In this document: in pieces, positions 1 to 5,871 of the stretch
How positions within the stretch are numbered: position 1 is the first letter of the stretch
How the letters are laid out: every line of letters starts with the position of its first letter
NCBI GenBank assembly: GCA_019116405.1
Contig: DXBS01000093.1
Span: 1-7,782, forward strand
DNA length: 7,782 bases
Direction: 5' to 3'
Origin: Candidatus Gallimonas intestinigallinarum
GTDB lineage: Bacteria > Bacillota_A > Clostridia > Christensenellales > Borkfalkiaceae
Made by a program: the position numbers and the translations under genes
Notes under the pieces: generated by a model
The model's input: only the letters and a program-made list of their open reading frames with translations
Database searches by the model: none
Told to the model about the DNA's origin: nothing

Positions 1-437
1 GGCGCGATGATGCCGTCCGAGACCTCGCGCGCGATGATCTTTGCCGTGACCTCGTCGCACTCGTCGGAGAGCGCGATCCAGTCGCCGAAGGAGGACATTC
101 TGTCCGTCCCCCTTGCGCGCGCATAGGCGCAGGCGAGCGGGGAATCGTCCAGCCCCTCGATATCGTCCGCGAAGCAGGACTTCTTGAGCGCCTCGGAGAG
201 CGGCTTGCCGACCGCAGCCGACGTGGGCGAGACGTGCTTGAAGCTGGTGGCGGCGCACATGCCCGTCGCCTCCTTGATCTCCTTGACGAGCTGCCAGGAA
301 TTGAAAGCATCAAGGAAGTTGATATAGCCCGGTCTGCCGTTTAAGATCTCCACGGGCAGATCGCTGCCGTCCGCCATGAAGATGCGGGCAGGCTTCTGAT
401 TGGGGTTGCAGCCGTATTTGAGCTGAAATTCGTTCAT
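1..437 (-). CDS. purH: Stand-alone AICAR transformylase (phosphoribosylaminoimidazolecarboxamide formyltransferase), C-terminus cut by window edge
   Basis: Transfers a formyl group from 10-formyl-tetrahydrofolate to AICAR, giving FAICAR, the penultimate step to IMP in the cytoplasm. The visible 145 residues begin at what is normally the start of the second domain of PurH: the opening [13 protein letters not shown] corresponds to the usual YGENPHQ segment. The N-terminal MGS-like cyclohydrolase domain is therefore absent, and the gene is monofunctional. The catalytic Lys-His pair is visible in SFKHVSP (K67, H68), followed by the conserved [18 protein letters not shown] (about 102-119). The ATG at 437 is chosen because AGGAGG (447-452) lies 9 nt upstream; the nearby ATG at 444 is in another frame and only 2 nt from that site. 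It follows the PurO gene by 75 nt, and that gene would catalyse the next reaction. The C-terminal part lies beyond position 1; from memory, stand-alone forms run to about 390 residues. The symbol follows common usage for the transformylase activity only. Confidence 0.92.
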   Translation of the reverse strand, partial: MNEFQLKYGCNPNQKPARIFMADGSDLPVEILNGRPGYINFLDAFNSWQLVKEIKEATGMCAATSFKHVSPTSAAVGKPLSEALKKSCFADDIEGLDDSPLACAYARARGTDRMSSFGDWIALSDECDEVTAKIIAREVSDGIIA

Positions 438-446
438 CGATCATGA

Positions 447-452
447 CCTCCT
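447..452 (-). promoter_or_regulatory. Ribosome binding site of the AICAR transformylase gene
   Basis: A full AGGAGG lies 9 nt before the ATG at 437. It decides between the ATGs at 437 and 444, which are in different frames; only the one at 437 has both correct spacing and the conserved protein start. Confidence 0.85.
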
Positions 453-505
453 GTCACTTCTCATAAGGTTGCGCTTCGCCCGATTTTCTCCGTGCGCCGC
501 GCGGG

Positions 506-522
506 AAAGGCGTTACGCCTTT
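506..522 (-). other. Perfect hairpin with the PurO stop codon as its loop
   Basis: On the transcribed strand the sequence AAAGGCG-TAA-CGCCTTT forms a perfect 7-bp stem whose 3-nt loop is the stop codon of the IMP cyclohydrolase gene. Only three T follow before CCC, so it is not a convincing intrinsic terminator, and the next gene of the operon starts 69 nt downstream of the stem. It may act in mRNA processing or stability, or be chance. Confidence 0.5.
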
Positions 523-1229
523 TTGTATTTGTTGATGACGATGCGCTCCATCGCGCCCGTTGCAAGTTCCACCGTGCAGACGACGAGGGAAATTTTGTTG
601 TCCGCATCCAGGCTGTCCCAGATCTCCTCGGCAAATGCCTTGGCGTCGTTGGGAATGGCGACGCGCTCCGGCTCGCCCTCGAAGGTGGGCAGGGGATTGC
701 CGTCCTTCATATAGGTGTGGATGAAGTGACCCAGCCCGTCCACCGGTTCGTAGTCGAAGGTGTAGCGGTTGCACTTCTCCCCCTTGCCGTCCGCGCTCTT
801 GAGAATGGACATCTCGTAGCTGTAGCCCGCAAGGTGCAGAATGGCGCTGATGCGGGGGGTGTAGTTGGGCGCGTCAGGCTCGAAGCAGCGCGTCTTTAAG
901 GCGCGGCGGAAGCACTTGCCCGCCTTCAGAAATTGCTCGATCGTGTCCGTCTGATCGCCGTTGGTGACGATGAGATCGTCCCCCACCCGCTTGACGGGGG
1001 AATAGATGATGAGGGAGGGATCGGAGACCTTGCTCTCGTCGTAGGGATAGATGGTGACGTTCTCCCCTTCCTCAACGAAAATACGGTTGCGGCTGTTCTC
1101 GCTCCTGCCCATGATGAAATAGGCATAGACCGCCTTGGTGCCGTCCGCGCTCTTGCCGACGACGATGCCGCGCCCGGGGTAGGAATTGCCCGTAAGCGCC
1201 TCGCGCATGCTTCTGACTTCGTAACCCAT
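513..1229 (-). CDS. purO: IMP cyclohydrolase, PurO family (archaeal type)
   Basis: Closes the ring of FAICAR to give IMP, the last step of de novo purine synthesis. The 238-residue product is unrelated to the PurH N-terminal domain and matches my recollection of the IMP_cyclohyd (PurO) family. Recognisable conserved blocks are YPGRGIVVG (17-25), YFIMGRSENSRNR (37-49), SLIIYSP (72-78), TNGDQTDTI (89-97), FEPDAPNYTPRIS (116-128), GHFIHTY (167-173) and GEPERVAIP (185-193). It looks soluble, with no signal peptide or membrane segment. The frame stays open upstream to 1535, but the ATG at 1229 is chosen because AGGAG sits 6 nt before it and the upstream part only shadows purN. It lies between purN and the AICAR transformylase gene that supplies its substrate, which supports the assignment. 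Family identity is firm; the catalytic role is inferred from family and context. Confidence 0.92.
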   Translation of the reverse strand: MGYEVRSMREALTGNSYPGRGIVVGKSADGTKAVYAYFIMGRSENSRNRIFVEEGENVTIYPYDESKVSDPSLIIYSPVKRVGDDLIVTNGDQTDTIEQFLKAGKCFRRALKTRCFEPDAPNYTPRISAILHLAGYSYEMSILKSADGKGEKCNRYTFDYEPVDGLGHFIHTYMKDGNPLPTFEGEPERVAIPNDAKAFAEEIWDSLDADNKISLVVCTVELATGAMERIVINKYKKA

Positions 1230-1235
1230 ATGCTT

Positions 1236-1240
1236 CTCCT
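1236..1240 (-). promoter_or_regulatory. Ribosome binding site of purO
   Basis: AGGAG lies 6 nt before the ATG at 1229. It fixes the start of the IMP cyclohydrolase against the much longer open frame that extends into purN. Confidence 0.8.
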
Positions 1241-1256
1241 GAATGTATCGTTCGTG

Positions 1257-1273
1257 CCCGCGCATTGCGCGGG
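1257..1273 (-). other. Intercistronic GC hairpin between purN and purO
   Basis: The transcribed strand reads CCCGCGC-AAT-GCGCGGG, a perfect 7-bp stem with a 3-nt loop, starting 6 nt after the purN stop codon. No T run follows (the next bases are CACGAACG), so it is not a standard intrinsic terminator. Position and geometry resemble the hairpin at 506-522. A role in mRNA decay protection or processing is possible. Confidence 0.5.
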
Positions 1274-1279
1274 AGTTGT

Positions 1280-1891
1280 TCAGCCCTCGATGCCCTGCAG
1301 CTTTTTGCAGACCAGTTCCACTGCCTCGGGCAGGATGACCCACTCCGCCTCGCGCATGACGCGCTTTTGCAGTACCTCGGGCGTGTCTCCCTCTTTGACC
1401 TCCACCGCCTTCTGCAAGAGGATGGGACCGCCGTCGCAGACTTCGGTGACGTAGTGCACCGTCGCGCCCGTGACCTTGACGCCGCGCGCCAAAACCTCCT
1501 CGTGCACCTTCAGCCCGTAATAGCCGGGGCCGCAAAAGCTGGGAATGAGCGCGGGGTGGACGTTGATGATGCGCCCCTCGTAGGCGCTGACAAAGTCGGC
1601 GCTCAGAATGGTCATAAAGCCCGCAAAGACGATGAACTCGATGTCCTTTTCGCGCATGATCGAGAGAATGATTTCCTCCCGCACTCTGCGCTCTTTGAAC
1701 TCCTTTTTATCGACGACGGCGCACTCGATGTTATAGCGCGCCGCGCGCGTCAGAACGTAGGCGCCCGCGTTGTCCGTGACGACGAGCACGACTTCGCCGT
1801 GCGGGATGAGCCCCGCTTCCTGCGCGTTGACGATCGCCTGAAAGTTGGTCCCGCCGCCCGAACACAGGACGGCGATGCGCGTCTTTCTCAT
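1280..1891 (-). CDS. purN: Phosphoribosylglycinamide formyltransferase 1 (GART)
   Basis: Transfers a formyl group from 10-formyl-tetrahydrofolate to GAR, forming FGAR, the third step of the pathway. The 203-residue product has the family's usual length and its key parts: the phosphate-binding loop SGGGTN (11-16), the catalytic block [10 protein letters not shown] (110-119) with N110 and H112, and the catalytic aspartate in [10 protein letters not shown] (D153). These correspond to N106, H108 and D144 of the E. coli enzyme. The ATG at 1891 overlaps the purM stop in an ATGA junction, and the sequence upstream has only a weak GGTG ribosome binding site, so translation is probably coupled to purM. 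A GC hairpin follows the stop codon. Nothing is missing or broken. Confidence 0.96.
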   Translation of the reverse strand: MRKTRIAVLCSGGGTNFQAIVNAQEAGLIPHGEVVLVVTDNAGAYVLTRAARYNIECAVVDKKEFKERRVREEIILSIMREKDIEFIVFAGFMTILSADFVSAYEGRIINVHPALIPSFCGPGYYGLKVHEEVLARGVKVTGATVHYVTEVCDGGPILLQKAVEVKEGDTPEVLQKRVMREAEWVILPEAVELVCKKLQGIEG

Positions 1892-2925
1892 ACGAGCACC
1901 ACGCCGTCGTCGCTTTGTTCGATGACGCCGAGGACGTACGCGTCCTCGCCCTGCGCCTTCAGGATTTCAAGCGACTTGTCCACATCCTCTTTTGCGACGA
2001 CGATGCCCATGCCAACGCCCATGTTGAAGGTATTGAACATGTCGTGCTCGGAGATGTTGCCCGTCTTTTGAATGAGTCCGAAGATGGGCAGCACTCTGAC
2101 GTCCGACTTTCTGATCTTCACGCCCAGTCCCTTGGGAATGGAGCGGGGCATGTTCTCATAGAAGCCGCCGCCCGTGATGTGCGAAATGCCCTTGACGCAC
2201 ACCTCTTTGAGCAGAGCAAGCACACTCTTGACATAGATCTTGGTGGGCGTCAACAGCGTCTCGCCGAGGGACGCGCCGCCCAGCTCCGCGACGGGCGCGG
2301 CCAAATCGCAGTGGTCGACGTCGAACACCTTCCTCACGAGCGAGAACCCGTTGGAGTGCACGCCTGAGGAGGCGAGCGCGATCATGACGTCCCCCTCCTT
2401 CATCGCGGAATTGTCGATGACCTTGCTCTTGTCGACGACGCCGACCGCAAAGCCCGCAAGGTCGTATTCCTCTTCGGGCATCAGCCCGGGGTGCTCGGCA
2501 GTCTCGCCGCCGATGAGCGCGCAGCCCGCGCGCACGCAACCCTCCGCGACGCCGCCGACGATGGAGGCGATCTTTTCGGGATAGTTGCGCCCGCAGGCGA
2601 TATAATCAAGGAACAGGAGGGGCTTTGCGCCGCAGCAGATGATATCGTTGACGCACATGGCGACGCAGTCGATACCCACCGTATCGTGCTTGTCCATGAG
2701 GAAGGCAAGCTTGATCTTGGTGCCAACGCCGTCCGTGCCCGAGACGAGCACGGGCTCCTTGAGCCCCGTCATGTCCAGCGGGAACAGCCCGCCGAAGCCG
2801 CCGATGTCCGCCTTGCCCTCGGGCATGGTGCGCGCGACGTGCTTCTTCATCAGCTCGACTGCCTTGTATCCCGCGGTGATATCGACGCCCGCCGCCTTGT
2901 AACTATCGGAAAAGCTCTTTTCCAT
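1888..2925 (-). CDS. purM: Phosphoribosylformylglycinamidine cyclo-ligase (AIR synthetase)
   Basis: ATP-dependent ring closure of FGAM to AIR, the fifth step of purine synthesis. The protein has 345 residues, the normal length, and shows the PurM signatures in order: SGTDGVGTK (62-70) near the N-terminus, [10 protein letters not shown] (86-95), the phosphate-binding GGETAEHPG (139-147), [13 protein letters not shown] (186-198), [13 protein letters not shown] (249-261) and FNMGVGM (300-306). The ATG at 2925 is preceded 9 nt upstream by AGGAG (2935-2939), which lies inside the end of purF; only 3 nt separate the two genes. The stop codon overlaps the purN start by 4 nt. It is a complete, ordinary member of its family. 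Confidence 0.97.
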   Translation of the reverse strand: MEKSFSDSYKAAGVDITAGYKAVELMKKHVARTMPEGKADIGGFGGLFPLDMTGLKEPVLVSGTDGVGTKIKLAFLMDKHDTVGIDCVAMCVNDIICCGAKPLLFLDYIACGRNYPEKIASIVGGVAEGCVRAGCALIGGETAEHPGLMPEEEYDLAGFAVGVVDKSKVIDNSAMKEGDVMIALASSGVHSNGFSLVRKVFDVDHCDLAAPVAELGGASLGETLLTPTKIYVKSVLALLKEVCVKGISHITGGGFYENMPRSIPKGLGVKIRKSDVRVLPIFGLIQKTGNISEHDMFNTFNMGVGMGIVVAKEDVDKSLEILKAQGEDAYVLGVIEQSDDGVVLV

Positions 2926-2928
2926 CTG

Positions 2929-4395
2929 TCAATTCTCCTGTTTTTTGCGGAATTTTGGGTTTTCGCTGATGGGCCTGCCTGCGATCGGACGCTCAAAGCG
3001 GTCCTTGCCCGGCTCTTTTGGGATCTCTGTGGGATATATGCCGTCAAAGCAGGCGCAGCAGAATCCGCTGCCGTCCCCGCCCGTGAGCAGGCGGGCATGA
3101 TCGATATCCAGATAGCCGACCGAGTCCGCGCCGATGATCTTGGCGATCTCCTCCGTCGTGTGATGGCAGGCGATGAGGTTCTCGCGCGAGTCGATGTCCG
3201 TGCCATAGTAGCAGGGATTGAGGAACTTGGGCGCCGAGGAGAGGAAATGCACCTCCGTCGCGCCGGCGTCCCGCAATTGCTTGACGATGGGACGGCTGGT
3301 CGTGCCGCGGACGATGGAGTCGTCCACGAGGATGACGCGCTTGCCCCTGACCGCCGATGCGATGACGTTGAGCTTGATTTTGACCCTGTCCTCGCGCATC
3401 TTCTGATCGGGCGCGATGAACGTTCTGCCGATATATTTGTTCTTCAAAAAACCGATGCCGTAGGGAATGCCGGACGCCTGCGCATAGCCGAGCGCCGCGT
3501 CCAGGCCCGAATCGGGCACGCCGACGACGATGTCCGCATCGATCTTGTATTTTTCTGCCAGAAATCTGCCCGCCTGCAGGCGCGCATCGTGCACATAGCA
3601 GCCGTCGATCTCCGAATCGGGGCGGGCGGTGTAGAAGTACTCGAACACGCAGAACGCCTTCTTGCCGCCGCAGTGGCTCCTGTCCGACTTGACGCCATCC
3701 TTGGTGATGACGAGCATCTCGCCCGGGTCGATCTCGCGCACCTTGTGTGCGCCGACTGCGTTCAGCGCGCAGGACTCGGAGGCAATGAGATAACTCCCGT
3801 CATCCCTTCTGCCAAAGCAGAGCGGGCGGAATCCCAGTGGATCGCGCGCGGCGATGAGTTTGGAGGGCGACATGACGACGAGCGAATAGGCGCCATTGAG
3901 CCTGTCCATCGCGCCGAGCACCGCTTCCTCGATGGAGCGGGCCTTGACGCGCTCCCGCGTGATGACATAGGCGATGACCTCGGTATCCGAAGTCGTGTGG
4001 AAGATGCAGCCGTCGTTTTCCAGCTCTGCACGCAGCTCGGTCGCGTTGATGAGGTTCCCGTTGTGCGCCAGCGCCATATTGCCCTTGAGGTGATTGACGA
4101 CGATGGGCTGCGCGTTTTCCCTGCCGTTTGTGCCCGTCGTCGCATAGCGGACGTGACCGATCGCCATGTTCCCCAGCCCCAGTTTTGCAAGCACATCGGA
4201 GGTAAAGATGTCGTTGACGAGTCCCACGTCCTTATACGCGGAAAACACACCGTCGTTGTTGACGACGATGCCCGCCGACTCCTGTCCCCTGTGCTGCAGC
4301 GCAAACAGCGCATAGTACGTCGTGGACGCTACATTCTGCGCCGCAGGCGCAAAGATGCCGAACACGCCGCACTCTTCGTGAACTTCATGCTCCAT
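2929..4395 (-). CDS. purF: Amidophosphoribosyltransferase (glutamine PRPP amidotransferase)
   Basis: Committed step of the pathway: PRPP plus glutamine give 5-phosphoribosylamine. The 488-residue protein starts with a short propeptide (MEHEVHEE) before the nucleophile C9 in CGVFGIF, which must become N-terminal by processing. The class II glutaminase domain follows with QHRGQES (34-40), HVRYATTG (81-88) and AHNGNL (110-115). The phosphoribosyltransferase domain carries the PRPP loop VILVDDSIVRGTTS (354-367). Four cysteines fit the [4Fe-4S] ligands of the Bacillus-type enzyme: C249, C395 in NPCYYGTDI, and the CxxC at C446/C449 within FCCACFDGIYPTEIP. Such enzymes are oxygen-sensitive and feedback-inhibited by purine nucleotides; this is family knowledge. 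The ATG at 4395 has GGGAG 8 nt upstream and lies 3 nt after the purC stop. The C-terminal tail after about 460 is basic and looks variable. Confidence 0.97.
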   Translation of the reverse strand: MEHEVHEECGVFGIFAPAAQNVASTTYYALFALQHRGQESAGIVVNNDGVFSAYKDVGLVNDIFTSDVLAKLGLGNMAIGHVRYATTGTNGRENAQPIVVNHLKGNMALAHNGNLINATELRAELENDGCIFHTTSDTEVIAYVITRERVKARSIEEAVLGAMDRLNGAYSLVVMSPSKLIAARDPLGFRPLCFGRRDDGSYLIASESCALNAVGAHKVREIDPGEMLVITKDGVKSDRSHCGGKKAFCVFEYFYTARPDSEIDGCYVHDARLQAGRFLAEKYKIDADIVVGVPDSGLDAALGYAQASGIPYGIGFLKNKYIGRTFIAPDQKMREDRVKIKLNVIASAVRGKRVILVDDSIVRGTTSRPIVKQLRDAGATEVHFLSSAPKFLNPCYYGTDIDSRENLIACHHTTEEIAKIIGADSVGYLDIDHARLLTGGDGSGFCCACFDGIYPTEIPKEPGKDRFERPIAGRPISENPKFRKKQEN

Positions 4396-4398
4396 GAA

Positions 4399-5112
4399 TC
4401 AGTCTCCCTGTGTGACGCGCTTGAAGATCTCCGCGTAAGCGTCCTCGACGCCGCCCATATCGCGGCGGAATCTGTCCTTGTCCAGCTTCTCGTTGGTCTT
4501 TGCATCCCAGAAACGGCAGGTGTCGGGCGAAATTTCATCCGCGAGCACGATGGTGCCGTCCGTGAGGCGACCAAACTCCAGCTTGAAATCGATGAGCTTG
4601 ACACCGAGGTGCAAAAAGTACGCCTTTAAGACTTCGTTGACCTTGAACGCATACTTCTTGATGGTCTCGATCTCCTCCTTGGTCGCAAGCTTTAAGGCAA
4701 GCGCGTGATAGCTGTTGATGAGGGGATCGCCCAGATCGTCGTTCTTGTAGGAGAACTCGATGGTGGGTTCGTCGAACACGATGCCCTCCTCCACGCCGTA
4801 GCGCTTTGCAAAGGACCCCGCGGAGACGTTGCGGATAATGACTTCGAGGGGAACGATCTTGACCTTCTTGACGAGCGTGTCTCTTTCGGAGAGCTCCTTG
4901 ACGAAGTGCGTGGGAACACCCGCCTTCTCCAGAAGCTGCATCAAAAGGTTGGTCATGCGGTTGTTGACGACGCCCTTGCCCGCAATGGTGCCCTTTTTAA
5001 GCCCGTTGAATGCGGTCGCGTCGTCCTTATACGAGACGATGCACAAATTCTCGTCCGTCGTTGCGTACACTTTCTTTGCCTTGCCCTCGTAGAGCTGCAC
5101 GGTCTTTTCCAT
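4399..5112 (-). CDS. purC: Phosphoribosylaminoimidazole-succinocarboxamide synthase (SAICAR synthetase)
   Basis: ATP-dependent coupling of CAIR with aspartate to give SAICAR. The 237-residue product shows the family's N-terminal [10 protein letters not shown] (7-16), the signature [13 protein letters not shown] (88-100), the block LIDFKLEFG (173-181) and [12 protein letters not shown] (192-203). The open frame extends 22 codons further, to 5178, but the ATG at 5112 is chosen because AAGGAG sits 7 nt before it and [10 protein letters not shown] is the family's normal start. The extension overlaps the end of purE. The gap to purE is 31 nt and to purF 3 nt. No defects seen. Confidence 0.97.
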   Translation of the reverse strand: MEKTVQLYEGKAKKVYATTDENLCIVSYKDDATAFNGLKKGTIAGKGVVNNRMTNLLMQLLEKAGVPTHFVKELSERDTLVKKVKIVPLEVIIRNVSAGSFAKRYGVEEGIVFDEPTIEFSYKNDDLGDPLINSYHALALKLATKEEIETIKKYAFKVNEVLKAYFLHLGVKLIDFKLEFGRLTDGTIVLADEISPDTCRFWDAKTNEKLDKDRFRRDMGGVEDAYAEIFKRVTQGD

Positions 5113-5119
5113 GATGTAT

Positions 5120-5125
5120 CTCCTT
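5120..5125 (-). promoter_or_regulatory. Ribosome binding site of purC
   Basis: AAGGAG lies 7 nt before the ATG at 5112 and settles the purC start against the longer open frame that runs back into purE. Confidence 0.85.
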
Positions 5126-5143
5126 TTCCTCTTGGGATAAAAA

Positions 5144-5641
5144 TTATTCTCTTGTGTATTTTGCGGAGATCTCCGCATCTTTCTTCAAAACCTTCTCCGC
5201 CGCCGCGAGGCGCGCACTCAATAGCTTGTCATGCAGCGCTTCGTCCGAGACGGCGAGGATCTGCACGGCAAGCAGCGCCGCGTTCTGTGCGCCGTCGATC
5301 GCGACGGTCGCCACGGGGATGCCTGCGGGCATCTGCACCGTAGAAAGAAGTGCGTCCAGCCCGTCCAGCGTAGAGCTCTTGACGGGAATGCCGATGACGG
5401 GCAGCACCGTGTTCGCCGCGAGCGAGCCCGCAAGATGCGCCGCCTTGCCCGCCGCCGCGATGATCGCGCCGTAGCCTTCCTTAGACGCCTTCTGCGCAAA
5501 TTCGCGCGCCTCGATGGGCGTGCGGTGCGCCGAATAGACGTGCACGGAGTAGGGCACGCCGTACTCCTCGAATACTGAAAACGCCTTCTCGACGACGGGA
5601 AGATCGCTGTCGCTTCCCATAATGACTGCCACTTTTTTCAT
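5144..5641 (-). CDS. purE: 5-(carboxyamino)imidazole ribonucleotide mutase, class I PurE
   Basis: Isomerises N5-CAIR to CAIR. The 165-residue protein has the PurE fold markers GSDSD (9-13), the active-site histidine in SAHRTP (H39) and [11 protein letters not shown] (62-72), followed by [20 protein letters not shown] (81-100) and the C-terminal [10 protein letters not shown] block. These segments fit class I (bacterial) rather than the class II, CO2-using type. The glycine often seen in GGAAHLPG is lysine here, a variant I recall from other Clostridia. Class I enzymes need PurK to make N5-CAIR; no purK is in the window. The ATG at 5641 has GGAGG 8 nt upstream. It is the first gene of the operon and lies behind a leader with a candidate attenuator. 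Confidence 0.96.
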   Translation of the reverse strand: MKKVAVIMGSDSDLPVVEKAFSVFEEYGVPYSVHVYSAHRTPIEAREFAQKASKEGYGAIIAAAGKAAHLAGSLAANTVLPVIGIPVKSSTLDGLDALLSTVQMPAGIPVATVAIDGAQNAALLAVQILAVSDEALHDKLLSARLAAAEKVLKKDAEISAKYTRE

Positions 5642-5656
5642 TGTATTTGCCTCCCT

Positions 5657-5664
5657 GACGGTTT
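5657..5664 (-). promoter_or_regulatory. Candidate antiterminator segment before the purE ribosome binding site
   Basis: The segment AAACCGTC is the perfect complement of GACGGTTT (5701-5708), which is part of the 5' arm of the terminator-like hairpin. Pairing here would exclude that hairpin. It ends one base before the AGGGAGG ribosome binding site. Function is inferred from base pairing only. Confidence 0.4.
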
Positions 5665-5665
5665 G

Positions 5666-5711
5666 AAAATGAAAAGGAGCCGTTTTTTTCTACGCGAAAA
5701 AAACCGTCTCC
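5666..5711 (-). terminator. Terminator-like hairpin in the purE leader (candidate attenuator)
   Basis: The 5' arm (5696-5711) and 3' arm (5676-5690) pair through GGAG/CTCC, two further G-C pairs around one mismatch and one bulge, seven T-A pairs and a closing C-G, with a 5-nt GCGTA loop. TTTTCATTTT follows at once. The structure lies after the predicted promoter and before purE, so it would stop transcription of the operon unless prevented. The long A-T part of the stem makes its strength uncertain. Confidence 0.65.
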
Positions 5712-5773
5712 GTCGAACACTGAAATTTGGTTGTCTTCTGCCGAGTGCGGCAGATGCAAACTGCCTTCATCAT
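5690..5773 (-). CDS. Possible 27-codon leader peptide frame
   Basis: A short frame starts with two adjacent ATG codons (5773 and 5770) and begins MMKAVCICRTRQKTTKFQC. It ends at a TAG (5690-5692) that lies across the loop and closing pair of the terminator-like hairpin. The first ATG coincides with the predicted transcription start, 7 nt after the -10 box, so it would have to be translated without a leader; there is no ribosome binding site. Three cysteines are the only compositional oddity. A ribosome reaching the stop would open the hairpin. This may be chance; coding status is unproven. Confidence 0.2.
   Translation of the reverse strand: MMKAVCICRTRQKTTKFQCSTETVFFA
5737..5765 (-). promoter_or_regulatory. 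Pair of mutually exclusive hairpins early in the purE leader
   Basis: TCTGCCG-CACT-CGGCAGA (5737-5754) is a perfect 7-bp stem with a 4-nt loop. The CTGCC in its 5' arm (5749-5753) can instead pair with GGCAG at 5761-5765 across a 7-nt loop. No T run follows, so it is not a terminator. Together with the downstream attenuator it makes a leader with two switchable stems. Confidence 0.45.
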
Positions 5774-5779
5774 AGTTTC

Positions 5780-5808
5780 ATTATACCAAATCGGCAATTG
5801 CCCGTCAA
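5780..5808 (-). promoter_or_regulatory. Sigma-A-type promoter of the pur operon
   Basis: TTGACG (5803-5808), a 17-nt spacer and a perfect TATAAT (5780-5785) with a preceding TG (extended -10). The predicted transcription start is near 5773, giving a leader of about 130 nt before purE. The match to consensus is very good, and the position in the 230-nt gap before the operon supports it. Confidence 0.88.
5793..5802. promoter_or_regulatory. Palindrome GGCAATTGCC inside the promoter spacer
   Basis: A perfect 10-bp inverted repeat lies directly beside the -35 box of the pur promoter, where a bound repressor would block polymerase. It does not match a PurR box I know. It is short enough to be chance. 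Confidence 0.3.
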
Positions 5809-5871
5809 GCGTTCGCGCGACAATTTACGCTGTTTTTTGCGCCCTTCACGCACGCCCGGGTGCAATGCGCG

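Noticed and set aside
442..444. ATG at 444 as the AICAR transformylase start
   Set aside because: It is in a different frame from the conserved protein and only 2 nt from the AGGAGG site.
1230..1535. Upstream extension of the purO frame to 1535
   Set aside because: The extension runs through purN out of frame and has no ribosome binding site, whereas the ATG at 1229 has AGGAG at good spacing and starts the conserved protein.
2491..4629. Open frame of 712 codons on the plus strand
   Set aside because: It lies antisense to purM, purF and purC, all firmly identified. Its translation is rich in Arg, Ala, Asp and Val, with no recognisable motif, as expected for the complement of GC-rich coding sequence.
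5113..5178. 22-codon N-terminal extension of purC
   Set aside because: It overlaps purE, has a basic low-quality sequence, and lies before the normal family start, which has a strong ribosome binding site.
5642..5780. Purine (guanine/adenine) or PRPP riboswitch in the purE leader
   Set aside because: The conserved loop and junction sequences I know for these aptamers are not visible, and the leader is short. A covariance model search would be decisive.
5709..5816. CGAAC-containing stretches as Bacillus-type PurR boxes
   Set aside because: Two CGAAC cores occur near the promoter, but the A/T-rich flanks and the paired arrangement upstream of the -35 box are missing.
5847..5871. Hairpin after the ZIP gene stop as a terminator
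   Set aside because: Two alternative short stems are possible, but the following bases are AAGGGCGC and then an A run, with no T run on the transcribed strand.
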